64,000 nucleotides of DNA from Seiridium cupressi (GCA_036674765.1 JARVKI010000076.1:144900-208899), one strand, 5' to 3'. Counted from the first letter of the stretch, positions 1 to 13,879 are shown. Translations and numbers: made by a program. Notes: generated from the letters alone by a model not told the origin.

Positions 1-130
1 CCGGACATCATAAAGCTGGGGAAGAGAAAGACAATACAGTGAAATGGCATACGTCAGGCCACACGACGATTAGCCCTTCAGTAAACATACCTTGAGATGT
101 TGCATAGAGAGGAGAAGAGGAAGCCTGTTC

Positions 131-949
131 TCATAAAATGAGACAGCAAGAAGGCTCCTTCGACTTCTTGACTCTTGCCTTTCGTTCGGCAGCACGGGCT
201 AGCGTTTTCCTTGCTACTACTCGCTCACGTGCCTCAAGTAAACCGGCACTCTCTGGTGCCCAGACGAGGAGTTTGTCCAGAACGAATAAGTTTAGCCTGC
301 AAAACTCAAGCGAGTGTGATCCCAAATTGCTCGAATCAGACGTACCGTGATGGCTATAGTCGTGGGCGAAGATCCACAGGTATGCGTGGATCACCTCGTG
401 AGCAAGTGTGGCGAGATACTTGTCGAACGGTGGGCGCTCTTCAGCTAAATATATGATTATGCAATTCTCTTCTCTTCGATATCCCCCGCGTCTTTCTCCG
501 CTGAGAAATCCACCCTCTTGTTGCCCAGGTGATGCTACTTGAACTTGGAGTTTAACAAGCGGCTGGGGAGCGACGACAGGGGCATCTGAGGCTTCCCGGC
601 CGCTATCTCGTCTAACATCACCCCGTAGGAGACTGAAGAAGAATGCTTGGTCGAGCTCGGCGATGACCTGATTGAGCTGTCCTTGGACTTCGTCAAATGA
701 TTTACCAGAGTTCTGAATACCTCTTAAAGAAGATTTGAGTTTTCTTAACCTGTTAGAGTTTGGCTTTGCTGCTGCCAATGAGTAATTTTCGACGAACATC
801 CGAAGCTGGGCTTTTGTGAAGGGAGGAGGACTGCGCTCCTGTGATGTGGGTTGATACCTCCGTGCTTGGCCCTTGAGCAAGTTCTCTGTGCGTCTTTCCA
901 TTTCTACAGGTAATTGTAGCAGGGAGAACAACAACTCGGGACTGTTCAA
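131..949 (-). CDS. SprT-like metalloprotease-fold protein with C-terminal CaaX box
   Basis: Single-exon gene of 272 residues. The central part has the zinc-protease signature HEVIHA (H184, E185, H188). A later histidine (H212, in GSHSLEF) sits where SprT-like proteins carry their third zinc ligand. The N-terminal 110 residues are basic and helical and resemble nothing I know. The last residues are basic (RKARVKKSK) and end in CCLIL, so the final four, C-L-I-L, fit a CaaX prenylation box of the geranylgeranyl type, with a second cysteine beside it. Family knowledge: SprT/Spartan-like proteins are zinc proteases, some acting on DNA-protein crosslinks; fungal members of this short type are mostly uncharacterised. 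Membrane attachment is inference from the last residues. The start chosen is the first ATG of the frame. Confidence 0.75.
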   Translation of the reverse strand: MNSPELLFSLLQLPVEMERRTENLLKGQARRYQPTSQERSPPPFTKAQLRMFVENYSLAAAKPNSNRLRKLKSSLRGIQNSGKSFDEVQGQLNQVIAELDQAFFFSLLRGDVRRDSGREASDAPVVAPQPLVKLQVQVASPGQQEGGFLSGERRGGYRREENCIIIYLAEERPPFDKYLATLAHEVIHAYLWIFAHDYSHHGTSDSSNLGSHSLEFCRLNLFVLDKLLVWAPESAGLLEARERVVARKTLARAAERKARVKKSKEPSCCLIL

Positions 950-1536
950 TTGAATATACTAGCCGATGGACAGGCTATAAGCAGCAAACCCGACTGGATA
1001 TTTTCTTTCCATGAAAAGTTCTAGAGTAAAGCTTTGGCGGTCCCCATTTATTGAATTGGCACTCTTCATAAATGGTGGATGATGTGAATCTTGGGAATGG
1101 CCCAACATCACGCGTCATAATACGTTTTACTGGGCTCCATAGAACGAAAAATGGAAGTGATTAACACCCCTAACCTATTCACTTCAAGACAAAATGGTAT
1201 GTCGGTAACTAGTTTCAGCTGCTGAAGATCAAAGTGACTGATAGTGCTCAGAGAGGAAAACATTTTCAAGTCTACAACAACTAATCGCTGTCCAAGATTC
1301 CAGCTGGCTGTGATTAGGGACCTAGTACTAGTCACGACACCGCTACACAATCCAAAGTTCCGAATACATGCCTGGTAGCCAGGCATCTGGCAAGTAGCAT
1401 TGTGGGCAGCAAGGAAAAAGTTGGGACAGAGCGACCAGGGTAAACTCGAAAGACGTTCGGAACAACTTGCTTGAATCTAACAGAATTATGAGGAGGCTAT
1501 AATTGTTTGTCAAATACCAACGAAGTCCAAGTCAGA
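950..1536. other. intergenic, no gene seen
   Basis: Short open frames are present on both strands, the longest about 92 codons at 1108-1386 on the minus strand, but none resembles a known family or has supporting splice structure. I see no RNA gene or repeat. It separates the SprT-like gene start from the end of the dehydrogenase fragment. Confidence 0.5.
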
Positions 1537-1805
1537 CTACCAAGCACAATGTCCGCCATCTACCCGCAAATCTGCCCCCGTCATGAAACTACTACCGTCA
1601 CCTAGCAAGAATAGAACAGGGGCTCGGAACTCGTCAGCGGTGCTTAAGCGATACAACATATTATCTCCCACCCATTGGGTTTCCATGTCAGGCTTTTGTA
1701 AAGACTCGGCCGTCGCTGCTGTGCGGATGTAGCCTGGAGAAAGCGTGTTCACGCGGACAAGCGGCGACTCAATCCTTGTGATCCATATTTCTTTTGCGAG
1801 GAGTA
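1537..1805 (-). pseudogene. 3' fragment of a short-chain dehydrogenase (SDR)
   Basis: About 85 codons encode the C-terminal third of a classical fungal SDR: PLVRVNTLSPGYIRT (the conserved N-x-x-x-P-G-x-x-x-T region), then VLFLLGDGSSFMTGADLRVDGG (positions about 1545-1610) ending in CAW and a stop at 1537. The Rossmann nucleotide-binding part and the catalytic Tyr-x-x-x-Lys are missing. Immediately upstream, in another frame, lies the last exon of a SAT4-family membrane protein, and nothing SDR-like can be found further up. The piece is therefore a stranded tail joined to an unrelated gene. Its own frame is clean, which suggests a recent event. It may be transcribed as the 3' UTR of the upstream gene. 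Confidence 0.7.
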
Positions 1806-2863
1806 TTGATCGGCGGAGCTTCCATTGCCGGTGACCACTTTGTAGAAAGGACGTAGGGCTGGTATCGTCGCGCACAGAAGGCAAACCAGCAACTCGCTTG
1901 ACCCGCAGATTAGTACTGGAACGGTGGCATCTGTTTGTAGAGTGTTACTATCTCTTCTCATACCCAACTACGAATATCACGGGCAGTTGGATGAACTCAC
2001 ATGGGTAATCGGACTTCGCATCGATGCGTTCAAGCACAACCGCTCTGACGATCCCACAGACACCAGCGCTTTTATGCGATTAGTAACCGCTAGCATGAAT
2101 CGTTCCTCATATCACTTACATTATTCCAAGTGACAAGCCGACTGCTATTGTCAAACGTTCCTTGCGCTTCATTTTGAGATTCCAGAGTATAAACCACGGA
2201 AATACTGCCAGAAAGAAGTCGATAGCAGCGGTGTATGCTGGTAGAAATTAGTTTTTTCTTCAGAGGTTCCCGAATTCAATTGACGCACTTCCCGAAAATA
2301 TCGCATTAGCAGTGAAGTTAATATGACAAACGGTCATCACTCTGGGGTCCCAGATACCCTGCGCAGGAGTGCATTGCGTATACATGAAAATAACGCACGA
2401 GACGCACACGAAGAAGGTGCTGAAGACGGAGAAATGCAATAACCACTTGTGCCAATTCACATTGACGATGCGGATGAGGAATACAGCAACCGAGCTCTTG
2501 CTCGTGGCAATCGCCAGGATGTTGGCCGTTTGGCCCATCAGCTCCCACTTGGTCGACATGGCGAACTGCTCGAGCGTCAGCTCGGTTGCATGACTTCCAA
2601 GCCCATGCATTGCGGCGACCGTGACGAAGATGGTGTAGAGGAGGAAGAGGATCTAGATTTCCTCGCGTTACTACGTATTGTCGAGATGTGGGCTGTTGCG
2701 AGTAACTTACCATGGACACCCAGCTGAGATGGTCGTCCAAGCCGATATTTCGTAGGAGGACCCGCCGAGTATACAGACGTAGAATCACAAATATCAGGGC
2801 TACGATTGTCTGTGTCCACATGACCGCAAGCACCGTCCGACCTTGCTCCGAGGGAAAAGCCAT
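1749..2863 (-). CDS. SAT4/PTH11-like rhodopsin-fold membrane protein, C-terminus replaced
   Basis: Five exons give a 294-residue protein: 2863-2711, 2652-2289, 2237-2120, 2068-2001, 1930-1749. All four introns are 51-70 bases with GT..AG ends, and all joins keep frame. The start is the ATG of MAFPSEQG. Membrane segments begin with ALIFVILRLYTRR, followed by LLRNIGLDDHLSWVSM, then a second helix (LFLLYTIFVTVAAMHGLG), GQTANILAIATSKSSVAVF, and AAIDFFLAVFPWFI. The last exon has the typical ELLVCLLCATIPALRPFYK. This is the order of the fungal rhodopsin-domain family that includes PTH11-like receptors; ligand unknown. The usual cytoplasmic tail is missing: the frame runs into dehydrogenase-derived DNA and stops after GLSRRLSA. 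One conserved Trp before the last helix appears as Cys. It may still be made as a tail-less receptor. Confidence 0.7.
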
Positions 2864-5576
2864 GATGAAAGCAAAAGTTGTGTAGACAGCAATTTTGTTT
2901 AAGAACAACGAGATCGAATGGGTCCTCGTAATGGTGACCCATGGGACGGTCCTCGCGGCTGGGCTCACTCCATTTATCCGGCTCTCCAACCCGAAACTCC
3001 TGACGCTTCGTAGACGCGAAGCTAGAAGTTGTTTGATAATGAAAGGAACGCTTTATCCCGATCGGTCAGCTATGTTCAGTTCATGCAGGGTTGATGCGTC
3101 GCCCCTATTCCACCGTTACAGCGGTGGCTGCAAGCAGTAATGTGGATCGGCTCCCATTGATGAATGCGCTCGACTAGTGCAGCAAATCTCAAGACTGTAC
3201 GTCTCTCATGAGCAAGGTATATGTATAGGTCACCTACCAAGCTCCATCTGAATCGATAGTAGTACGATATCGGTCCAATTGCCTCGGGGTATGAACGATA
3301 ATCCATGCCTCTACTACGGGAACCCCGGCTTCTGGATACAATGTCTGCAGTATTCTGACGAAAAGGGTGAATTTGAGCGCATTGGCAAGGCATTACACTC
3401 GACTCTGTACACATGCATGTATGTAGATCCTTTGACTAGGCCATGCGTGCGAATTACCTCCTGAGACGCAGGTGGTACCGGGACAACGGTACATCAGATC
3501 CCTGGTCGCTCGAAAGCCGTTTACCTCGGCTTGTGCGTGTTCTCTGGAAGGATAATTTCCTCTGGTTTGGCTATGACTAGTCCTTCACGACAAACTCAAA
3601 AACTCACCTGCTTTGTTTTGGATGTCCTCTTGATCATCACTGTCAAAATTGACCCATCCTTTCTGTCTTGGAGCGTTGTTGAGGGCAGAGGGATTGGACT
3701 ACAATGTTCTTTCAACTTCAACTTGGGCGACTTAATCAATGTAGTTAGCGCTGTCTATAGGGCTGCCGGTTTGTTGTCCATACGGACTTACTATGTAAAA
3801 GCAGACCAGGTACCCACACTGAACAATCGCTCTGAAAACTGGATCACATGACAGTTTTGTGTAGTGCCGTGCAAGGTATATAACATGATGCTCTACCCAC
3901 TGTGGATGTAACGATCCTCGACGAGCTGACCCATGAACTGGCAACTAACCGCACGGGGATTATATCAGAGAGTAGGGTACCTGCCACTGCCAAGCCACCA
4001 ACGACGCTGGGCCCCCTGTTTTGAACAACTGATAATTGTGGAAACACAGGTGTTCTTGTTTTAAAAAATCTGATTAGCTAGGGGGCCTAAGATGGCCTTG
4101 TACCATACTGACTGATATAGTCCTTGTGCGGTTAGTTGCCAGTGCATGGGGCACTCTGTGCGTCTGAACTGGACGATTAATGTCAGCTAGTGGATCAGGT
4201 CCAGTATCGGTGCTCTGGGATCGCTTGGATCAACGACATCCCGGATTGTGAAGGATTCTTTGCCTTGCAAAGCAGCTAGAAAACACCAACATCGAGTCTT
4301 GCCAAATCGCTAGAGTGGCATGTAGATATCATGGGAAATTTCGTTGCGTTATTCGGTACATGAGTGATGTGGTTATATGGTGGCATGTGCAAATGGCATT
4401 GGGAATGAAAAATACTGACACAAGCCTTTTGGTCCATACTATGGTAGGTAGCTGGTAGGTAGCAGGACCCCCGCGTGGGAAATTTCACACTTCCCCATAT
4501 ATTTCGTCGAAATCTTTAACGAATATTTATATCAAAAGTCGAGGAAAAATCGCAAAATCTTTAAATGTCGTATTTAGGTTAATAACTCTATGCCCTATAT
4601 TCTAATCTTTTTTTTAAATATTTTATTCCCGTTATTTTATGAAATTATATACTCGCGAACTTAGCTTGCCTTAGAGAAGTGTGCATTTTTCCACGCTGGG
4701 GTCCTGGTAGGAGATCTCGCAACACCCACTTGTGGATCAAGTAAAGCCAGGTGCAACTTGGTCGGCCCATTCCAAGCTGTCAGATCAGCATGGCCGATTT
4801 CCGTTATTGGTAATGTAATGCGGCCGCAGGTAAGCAAACAGGCAAGAAGACATGTATCACAACGAGGGAGACCCAGCTCCACCAGGCGGCATGCAACAGG
4901 ACAGGACAACTTGCGACCAGGTACAAAGATATGATTGAGCAATCCTGGTAGGCTAGGGGCTGAAGGAACCATGGATTTGTCATCCAAGGATTTGATCTAA
5001 GCGGGTCCGGGCTCTTACCCCAGCTCGGAAGCATTAGTCCTCCTCTATGTATCTGGTATATAGTCCGAGGGCCATTATATCCACTCACTGGCGCGTCGGC
5101 CCCGTCGTTCTTCGTTACGCGGCAGCGGGGTTGTCACTGAAAGCTGCACACTTCCCCACTCAATTTGGCACGGGGGTGTATCTTGTCGGCACCTTTCAAT
5201 GACAACTCCCTGGCGGTAACGTAGACGGCCTGCACAATAACCGCTCCCATGTGCCATTTTTTTCCATCGTATTGTAGATAATGGGAGATCGGATGCAGAT
5301 CTTGCCAATATTGGAAGTGCGACCCCAGTCTTGAGGCTACGGTAGGGCAGAGGGGCACAGGCGTCGGCAAGTGGAGATGGATAGGACGGCCTTAGCAAAC
5401 ATGTGTACCCGTTCATAAGATATCAAAAAAAAAAAAAAACTAGGAGTTCGGCTCTAATTTGATGCAAGAGGAGACGACTGGCGGTTCGCAAGCTATCATT
5501 CATCAATATATGCTGCTATCATTCAACACTTGTTCAGTCTACCATCTCATCCGAAACTATTATCTTCCAAACCGAA
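2864..5576. other. 2.7 kb intergenic region, no supported gene
   Basis: Open frames of up to about 113 codons occur on both strands, but none shows family similarity, intron logic or codon bias that I can defend. It contains a strongly AT-rich stretch near 4490-4660 (listed separately). A run of 15 A at about 5425-5439 lies roughly 140 bases before the vanillyl-alcohol oxidase start. The region probably holds the promoter of that gene and the upstream part of the SAT4-family gene. Confidence 0.5.
4490..4660. other. AT-rich island
   Basis: About 170 bases are visibly AT-rich, with runs such as ttttttttaaatatttta and many TpA steps, unlike the mixed composition on both sides. There is no open frame across it. 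It could be an old repeat remnant affected by RIP-type C-to-T mutation or simply an AT-rich spacer. There is too little sequence to identify a source element. Confidence 0.45.
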
Positions 5577-7560
<1,984 letters not shown>

Positions 7561-8732
7561 CGATATAATCCGATGGTTTGGGATGGTTGAGTCATGCGAG
7601 TTGTTTTTTATTCCCAGGAAGATTTGTTCTTATCTCTCAGATATTTAGTGATGAGATTAGCATTCGGTATAGATACTTGAGATCTCTATCCCCCATTATC
7701 AATGTAGAGAGATCGCTTCTCTAATCCCGTTTTACTCAGTAACAAGGTTACCTATGTAACGGTTCGGGGTTTCGCGCTCACCGACGCCGAGCGAGTCCAT
7801 ATTTGCCGTGATGATTTTGGTGCAAGTCCGACGCTAATAGTCAGTACATCAACCGAGCAAGGGCCGCTACGGGCCGGCAAATAGCGCTGACATTGGGTTG
7901 GACCGCTTCTGCGGGGGAAAATTCCCCACCATTTGCGAAAAGGATACAAATGTAGCTCCCGTGCATGCATAGGTACAAGTAGCGTCATACACTGGCGGAA
8001 TAATCATCAGGGCAATTGCAGATATTTGGCATACACTCGAGCGAGGTTACGAGAAGGCACCAGGACCGCCAGGTGGGAATCAATAAATCGTTGTTCCTTA
8101 TACCTCCACCGAGCGGGACAACAGACGGCGCGACAATCCCAAAGTTCCCAGCCTCCAAAGCGAGATGCACAAACATATCAAGCGGCCACTGAACCATCCG
8201 CTTTAGCTGGGAATACCTGCGCAGGTGCATCGTTGCAGACCTAACCGTGTTAATGACGTCTGATTATAACCTGTACGGCTGAACCTAGCAACACTACATG
8301 TCATTAGGCCGGATACGCGAAATGCTACTTGCTCCCTAGTCGAGTGATGCAGGTCGCCAAGCGAGTGAGCACTTGTTACCCGTAGAAACGTTCTCCGCCA
8401 GTCAAAATGCCCGCCTTGGCCTGCATCTGAAATCACAATTACGAGAACCCATGGTGCCATGAGGTCGGCATATACATGCAGCGAAGGCCGCTTTTTATTA
8501 TACTTTTGCCGGCTTGCAGTTGCGAATGAAGTCACTGTAAACCCCGAATCTGCGTAGTGGGGTAATCACGACAATGTCTTTATAATGTGGCAACAAGGCT
8601 GCATCCGACGATGTTGTAGTTTACCTTCATTGAGCTCTACTCATAGGAAGGTAGAGACATAAGACCATCAGAATTGTTTAGAGGACTTGCACTTTGGTTC
8701 CATGCGCGATTGCCCAATACAGTGACGTCAAG
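7561..8732. other. intergenic between VAO and beta-galactosidase
   Basis: Same-strand spacer of 1.17 kb. Open frames here (up to about 110 codons) are unconvincing. It should contain the VAO terminator region and the promoter of the beta-galactosidase; I see no distinctive element. Confidence 0.5.
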
Positions 8733-11700
8733 ATGGCTGCGTATAGCAAGCTCATTTTTATCGGCATTCTCGTCCTGAGCTGTCTACGAAGTATAGTCGC
8801 GACGGCCAAAGACACTCAGTCAGGCTTCAGGATCAGTCCATACAAGAGAGCCCCTCTTCAAGATATTGTAAGAGCATCACCAAACCGATCAACTTACGGA
8901 TAACGTCTGACAAACAATTCAGGTTACTTGGGATGAGCATTCAATATTTGTCCGTGGGGAGAGGGTGTTGTTTTTCAGCGGAGAATTCCATGCATTCAGG
9001 TTTGTAGGCCGGAGAGGTGCAGCTAGCACAAGTTTTTGTCCCACGATCTAACTTGAACCAAGGCTTCCAGTGCCGAGTCTATGGCCAGACGTCCTGCAGA
9101 AAATACGCTCCTTGGGCTTTACAGGTGTCTCCTTTTATGTGGATTGGGCATTGCTGGAAGGAAAACCGGGCGAGTACTCAGCAGAAGGTATCTTCGCCCT
9201 CGAGCCATTTTTCGAAGCCGCTTCAAAGGCAGGGCTGTACCTCTTGGCGGTGGGTCTTGCTTGATTCGATCGATAGGCTGCGCTGACCCCATCTTGCAGC
9301 GCCCCGGTCCGTACATCAACGCCGAAGTATCCGGGGGAGGATTTCCAGGATGGCTGCAGCGTTTGAAAGGCACTCTTCGGACAAATGACACAGACTACCT
9401 TGCCGCGACGGAGAAGTGAGCCGTCCACCATCAAATACTCACATTCTTCGTAACTGATCTGTCCCAGCTATGTGACTTCAACACTGCAAAGTATAGCCAA
9501 AGCGCAAATCACCAATGGAGGACCGGTAATCCTGGTTCAACCAGAAAATGAATACAGCGAGGCCGTTTCTGGGTATTATCCATTCCCCAACGCCGACTAT
9601 ATGAACTTCGTCGAAGAACAGTTCCGTAACAACGGTATTGTTGTTCCCTTGATCAGCAACGACGTCGGCCCGGACGGACACAACGCGCCCGGTCAGCCAG
9701 CACCAGTTGATATATACGGTCACGACGGTTACCCACTAGGCTTTGATTGCAGCAATCCCGCAAGCTGGAAAGCCTTCAACACGAATTGGCGTACCTTGCA
9801 TCTGCAACAGAGCCCTACGACCCCGTACGCCATCGTTGAATTTCAGGGTGGTTCCTTTGACCCCTGGGGAGGCGTAGGTTTCAACAAGTGTCTCTCACTC
9901 GTGAACTCCGAGTTTGAGAGGGTATACTACAAGAACAATTACGGGTTTGGTCTTTCCATCTATAATATTTACATGATTTTTGGAGGCACAAACTGGGGTA
10001 ACCTCGGACATCCCGGGGGCTATACCTCCTACGACTACGGGTCTCCTATCTCCGAAGATCGGAGCGTTGCCCGCGAGAAATACAGCGAGCTCAAACTCCA
10101 GGCTAATTTTATCGTGGGATCTCCGGCTTTCTTAACGGCGGTCCCTGGCGCACCGAGCACAACTTTATACACGACCTCTACCGACCTTTATGTGACTCCA
10201 CTCAAGAGTAACCAAACTCAGTTCTACGTGGTCAGGTACGCTCATTCTTGGTTAGAAGGTTCATACGAACGTCTGTACTGACGATAGTGATGCCGCGGTT
10301 AGACACAGCACGTTTAACTCGACCAGTGCAACCACGTACAAGTTGACGCTTGAAGGTACCAGTATAGGGAATGTTACAGTTCCTCAATTGGCCGGAGTCC
10401 TCTCGCTCAATGGACGTGACTCCAAAATCCATGTTTCAGACTACGATCTTGGTGGGGCGAAATTGATTTATTCCACGGCTGAAATTTTCACATGGTGCGG
10501 ATACTTCCCTACTCGAAAAACCCCTTCTGCTGACGCTGGGTGACAGGCAAAAGTACGATGATAGTACCGTACTCGTAGTACATGGTGGCCCGGGGGAACA
10601 ACATGAGCTTGCCATTGCTCGAAACACCACATGTGGACAAACAATCCAGGCTTCTCCTGATCTGCGAGTTGAGAGCACAGCGGCAAGTGTTATCGTAAAT
10701 TGGCAGGTCACATCGACCGATCAATATGTTCGCATCGGAAACTTGCAAGTTTACATTGTTGGTATGTGACGCCGTGACCCATTACTCTCTAGAAGCTGAC
10801 TGTACTAACCTAAAGACCGCAACTCGGCATACAACTTTTGGGTAGTACCGGTCCCGGGAAGCGAAGGCACGCTGTACACGAAAACAGAGGATTCGAACCT
10901 TATCGTCAAGTCAGGCTATCTCATCCGAAGCGCAAACGCAACAGAGGAATCGCTTGACATTACCGGTGATCTGAATACGACAAGCCCATTGTGGGTCGTC
11001 AGTGGTGCCCCTAAGGATTTGCGTACTCTCACATTTAATGGGAAGGACATTGATTTTACTATCGACAAGAATGGGGCAGTACTGGCCGACCTCGTATACA
11101 CTCCGCCTGACATTGATGTACCCGTGTTGCAAGATCTGGATTGGTACTATATTGATACGCTCCCGGAAGTTCAAATCGGGTACGATGACAGTCAGTGGAC
11201 GTTGGCATCGCTGTCAGAAAGCAACAACACCAACCGCGCGCTCACGACTCCCACTAGCCTTTATGCCAGTGACTATGGCTATCATGCGGGGACGCTAATT
11301 TACCGTGGCAAGTTCATCGCCAACGGTGACGAAACGACGGTCCACTTCCAAACACAAGGCGGACTAGCTTTTGGATCTTCCGTGTTCTTTGACGGCACTT
11401 TCCTTGGGAGCACAGTTGGTAACAAATCAGAAGCATCTGCCAACGCAACTCTTTCTCTGCCACAGCTCAATGCCAATGAGACCTATATCTTCACCATCGT
11501 GGTCGACAACATGGGCCTTGACGAAGAATGGACAGTAGATTCCAACACCATGAAAGCTCCTCGAGGTGTCCTCGACTATGACCTGTCCGGGCATGCTAAG
11601 AGCGACGTCACCTGGAAGCTCACCGGCAATCTCGGCGGCGAAGACTATATCGACCACGTCAGGGGGCCGTTGAATGAAGGGGGGCTTTGGGCGGAGAGAC

Positions 11701-12140
11701 AAGGTTACCATCTCCCAGATCCTCCGGTCAGCAATTGGAGCAAGGGAGCCAGCCCTGCAGCTGGAATTGATGCTCCGGGCATTGGATTCTTCACAACTTC
11801 CTTCAACCTTGATTTACCAGAAGGCTATGATATTCCCATCTCTGTTCGTCTTGGGGATTTGAATTCCACCTCAGCTCTGCGCGTTCAGATCTACGTCAAT
11901 GGGTGGCAGTTTGGAAAGTACGTGGCCAATATTGGGCCCCAGACCGAGTATCCCATCCCGGAGGGTATCTGGAACTATCATGGTCAAAACTGGCTTGCCA
12001 TCAGTTTGTGGTCATTGGAATCGGCTGGTGGCAAGGTCGACAGCATCGAGCTGGTTGCGAGCCAAGCAGTGGTGACAGGCCGGCAACAGGTTGAATTAGT
12101 TGACTCGCCTGGGTGGTCCGAGAGACCGGGCGCGTACTAA
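8733..12140 (+). CDS. secreted beta-galactosidase, glycoside hydrolase family 35
   Basis: Eight exons encode 1004 residues, the length of fungal LacA-type enzymes: 8733-8867, 8923-8999, 9063-9249, 9300-9415, 9468-10235, 10303-10494, 10547-10761, 10816-12140. All junctions are GT..AG and in frame. A signal peptide is clear ([19 protein letters not shown], then SIVATA). GH35 landmarks follow in order: [59 protein letters not shown] (acid/base Glu in NEY) and [14 protein letters not shown] (nucleophile Glu). Next come beta-sandwich domains with NGKDIDF and two late jelly-roll domains with FVLG-type galactose-binding folds and VYVNGW-like [11 protein letters not shown]. It removes terminal beta-galactosyl residues from plant polysaccharides or galacto-oligosaccharides outside the cell. 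Several NxT/S sites fit secretion. An earlier ATG at 8700 is possible, but the one used gives the better signal peptide. Confidence 0.93.
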
Positions 12141-12885
12141 ACGCGTGAATATTATTTTTCATGTCAACAGTTGGACATGTGCCAGCACTATGCGGTAGAT
12201 CTCCATAAGGTAAGTTCAGTGGCAATCCTGCAAGCCAGATCAGATCATTGCAACTTTCCATGGCGATGCAACTCGACGATCACTATAGCGCGTCGAATTT
12301 GAGGAACGCCACAAGTGAGCTCTTGCTGTAGCCCCGATATTGATTCCGTAACACCAATGATAACTCTACCATCCGTGTCCTCTGTGAGGCTCTCGAAGTG
12401 AAATTAACTGTCTGCCTAGACATGAGGTTTAATTCAATATGTACCACAAATGCCAAGTTCCTGGTTATCTGCTACTCCCATAATCATTTGTGTACGGGAT
12501 TTCGATAATCAAGCTGCTACCGACTGTATCTGGAGACTTTACTTTCGCAGAAGCTATCCTTCCACATGTTTCAGGGAAAGTCATACGCCCGCCTCTGCTG
12601 TAAATTCGGACAAGGAGTGACTACATTATTGGCCATCCCAACGTCAGCCGCCAGGCATCGCCAGGCGTCAGTGGCTGAATGTAAAGCATGCACCGTCGTA
12701 ATATGTAGAGACCGGGTTCATGATATATCCGTATCGATCAATCCTTAATTAAACATGGTGTACATTTATGGTAGCATTTAAATACAAACCTATCTTTGCA
12801 ATTATTTTTTAAGAACTCTCTTTGGGATTTCACTGTTTTGATTTTATGGGATATTGCCTCCAAAATACTGAAGCACACTTTGGAA
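12141..12885. other. intergenic, no gene seen
   Basis: 745 bases between the beta-galactosidase stop and the decayed phosphotransferase. The sequence becomes AT-rich towards 12730-12880. No coding or RNA signal is recognised. Confidence 0.5.
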
Positions 12886-13872
12886 ATGGAACAGACTCCA
12901 GAAAACAGAGGAAGCTTCATCCGAGCCCTGCTCAATGATAAGTTTGGTCGTGAGGCTTGAGTTTTGAACTTTGTATCTGGTTTCTCGTTTAGTAACGCGC
13001 GACGCAGGTGGCCGCTTTGAAATCCCTTGGCAGAGACTCGAACAATTTCGTGTACCAGATTGATCTCTTATCGACTGATGGAGGTCATCTTGCTACGACG
13101 TCGTACAACAGCGATGCATCCAAACCGGACACCGTCTCGCTGCCGGCGGGTGCCTCCAGGGTCGTCGTTCGTATCTCCAATCCTCAAGCTCTGGCCAATC
13201 ATGAGACCAGGACGGAGAACGAGGTTGCAACAATGGTCCTGATGAGAGACGCGCTTGCTTCGTGCAGCTCTCAGCTCATCCCAGAGGTCTATGGCTGGAG
13301 CTCTTCTTCGCCTGTAGCTAACAGCGGTTTCGGCTACATTCTGCAAGAGCAAAAACATGGCGTGAGCCTCGATAGCGCCTTGGGCCTGGGCCGCACTAGT
13401 GCGCCTAAATCCTCCTTCGAAGAGCTCCCTGAAGACAAGAAACGAGGGTTGCTCGGGCAGATTGCTGAGATCTTCAAGCTCATCCAGAGCTACAAATTAC
13501 CTTCCACCGTGAAGGGCTACGGCGGTCTGCGCTTCGACGATGCCTGCAATATTGTCATAGGTCCAACAACAATCCCTTGCGGGGGCCCGTTTGTAACGTT
13601 TCCAGACATCGCAAATGCTGCCGTATCGACTTGCAGAAGCTCATCGTAGCGACGCCATCGTGCGTGGATGGAGAGATAAGACAACTCCTCCTGGAGCGGT
13701 AAATGGTAACTTGCGGGAGCGTCTTGATAGACTTGCTGGTGGTGAGGACGGTATTGCAAAGATTGTTGAGAACTTCTCGGACCAGAGACCTACGTTAGTA
13801 CATGACGATTTTGGTACGATATTCTTCCAGACTATTTACGGATTTTGTTTTCTTCATCCAAGGTTTGATTAG
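12886..13872 (+). pseudogene. APH-type (aminoglycoside phosphotransferase-fold) kinase pseudogene, frameshifted and truncated
   Basis: A first exon of 23 codons (12886-12954, MEQTPENRGSFIRALLNDKF and three more residues) joins in frame to VAALKSLGRDSNNFVYQIDL at 13008 through an intron that begins GC instead of GT. The N-lobe is good: SRVVVRISNPQA (Lys-type strand, here Arg), NEVATMVLMRDAL, IPEVYGWSS, GYILQEQKHGVSLD. The frame hits a stop at about 13649. The next conserved part (RLAEAHRSDAIVRGW, then ENFSDQRPTLVHDDF) continues in the +1 frame from about 13615, so a one-base frameshift lies near 13600-13625. After the catalytic-loop start HDDF, normally HGDF, the homology ends; the Asn and Asp-Phe metal-binding parts are absent. 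Family members phosphorylate small molecules or are catalytically idle; substrate unknown. The 3' end abuts the NACHT-type pseudogene coming from the other strand. Confidence 0.72.
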
Positions 13873-13879
13873 CAGTAAT

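Noticed and set aside
1108..1386. 92-codon minus-strand frame
   Set aside because: No family similarity or supporting signals.
3531..3851. 106-codon frame with hydrophobic stretches, considered as a second SAT4-like gene
   Set aside because: The hydrophobic segments do not match any family segment and no exon joins could be found.
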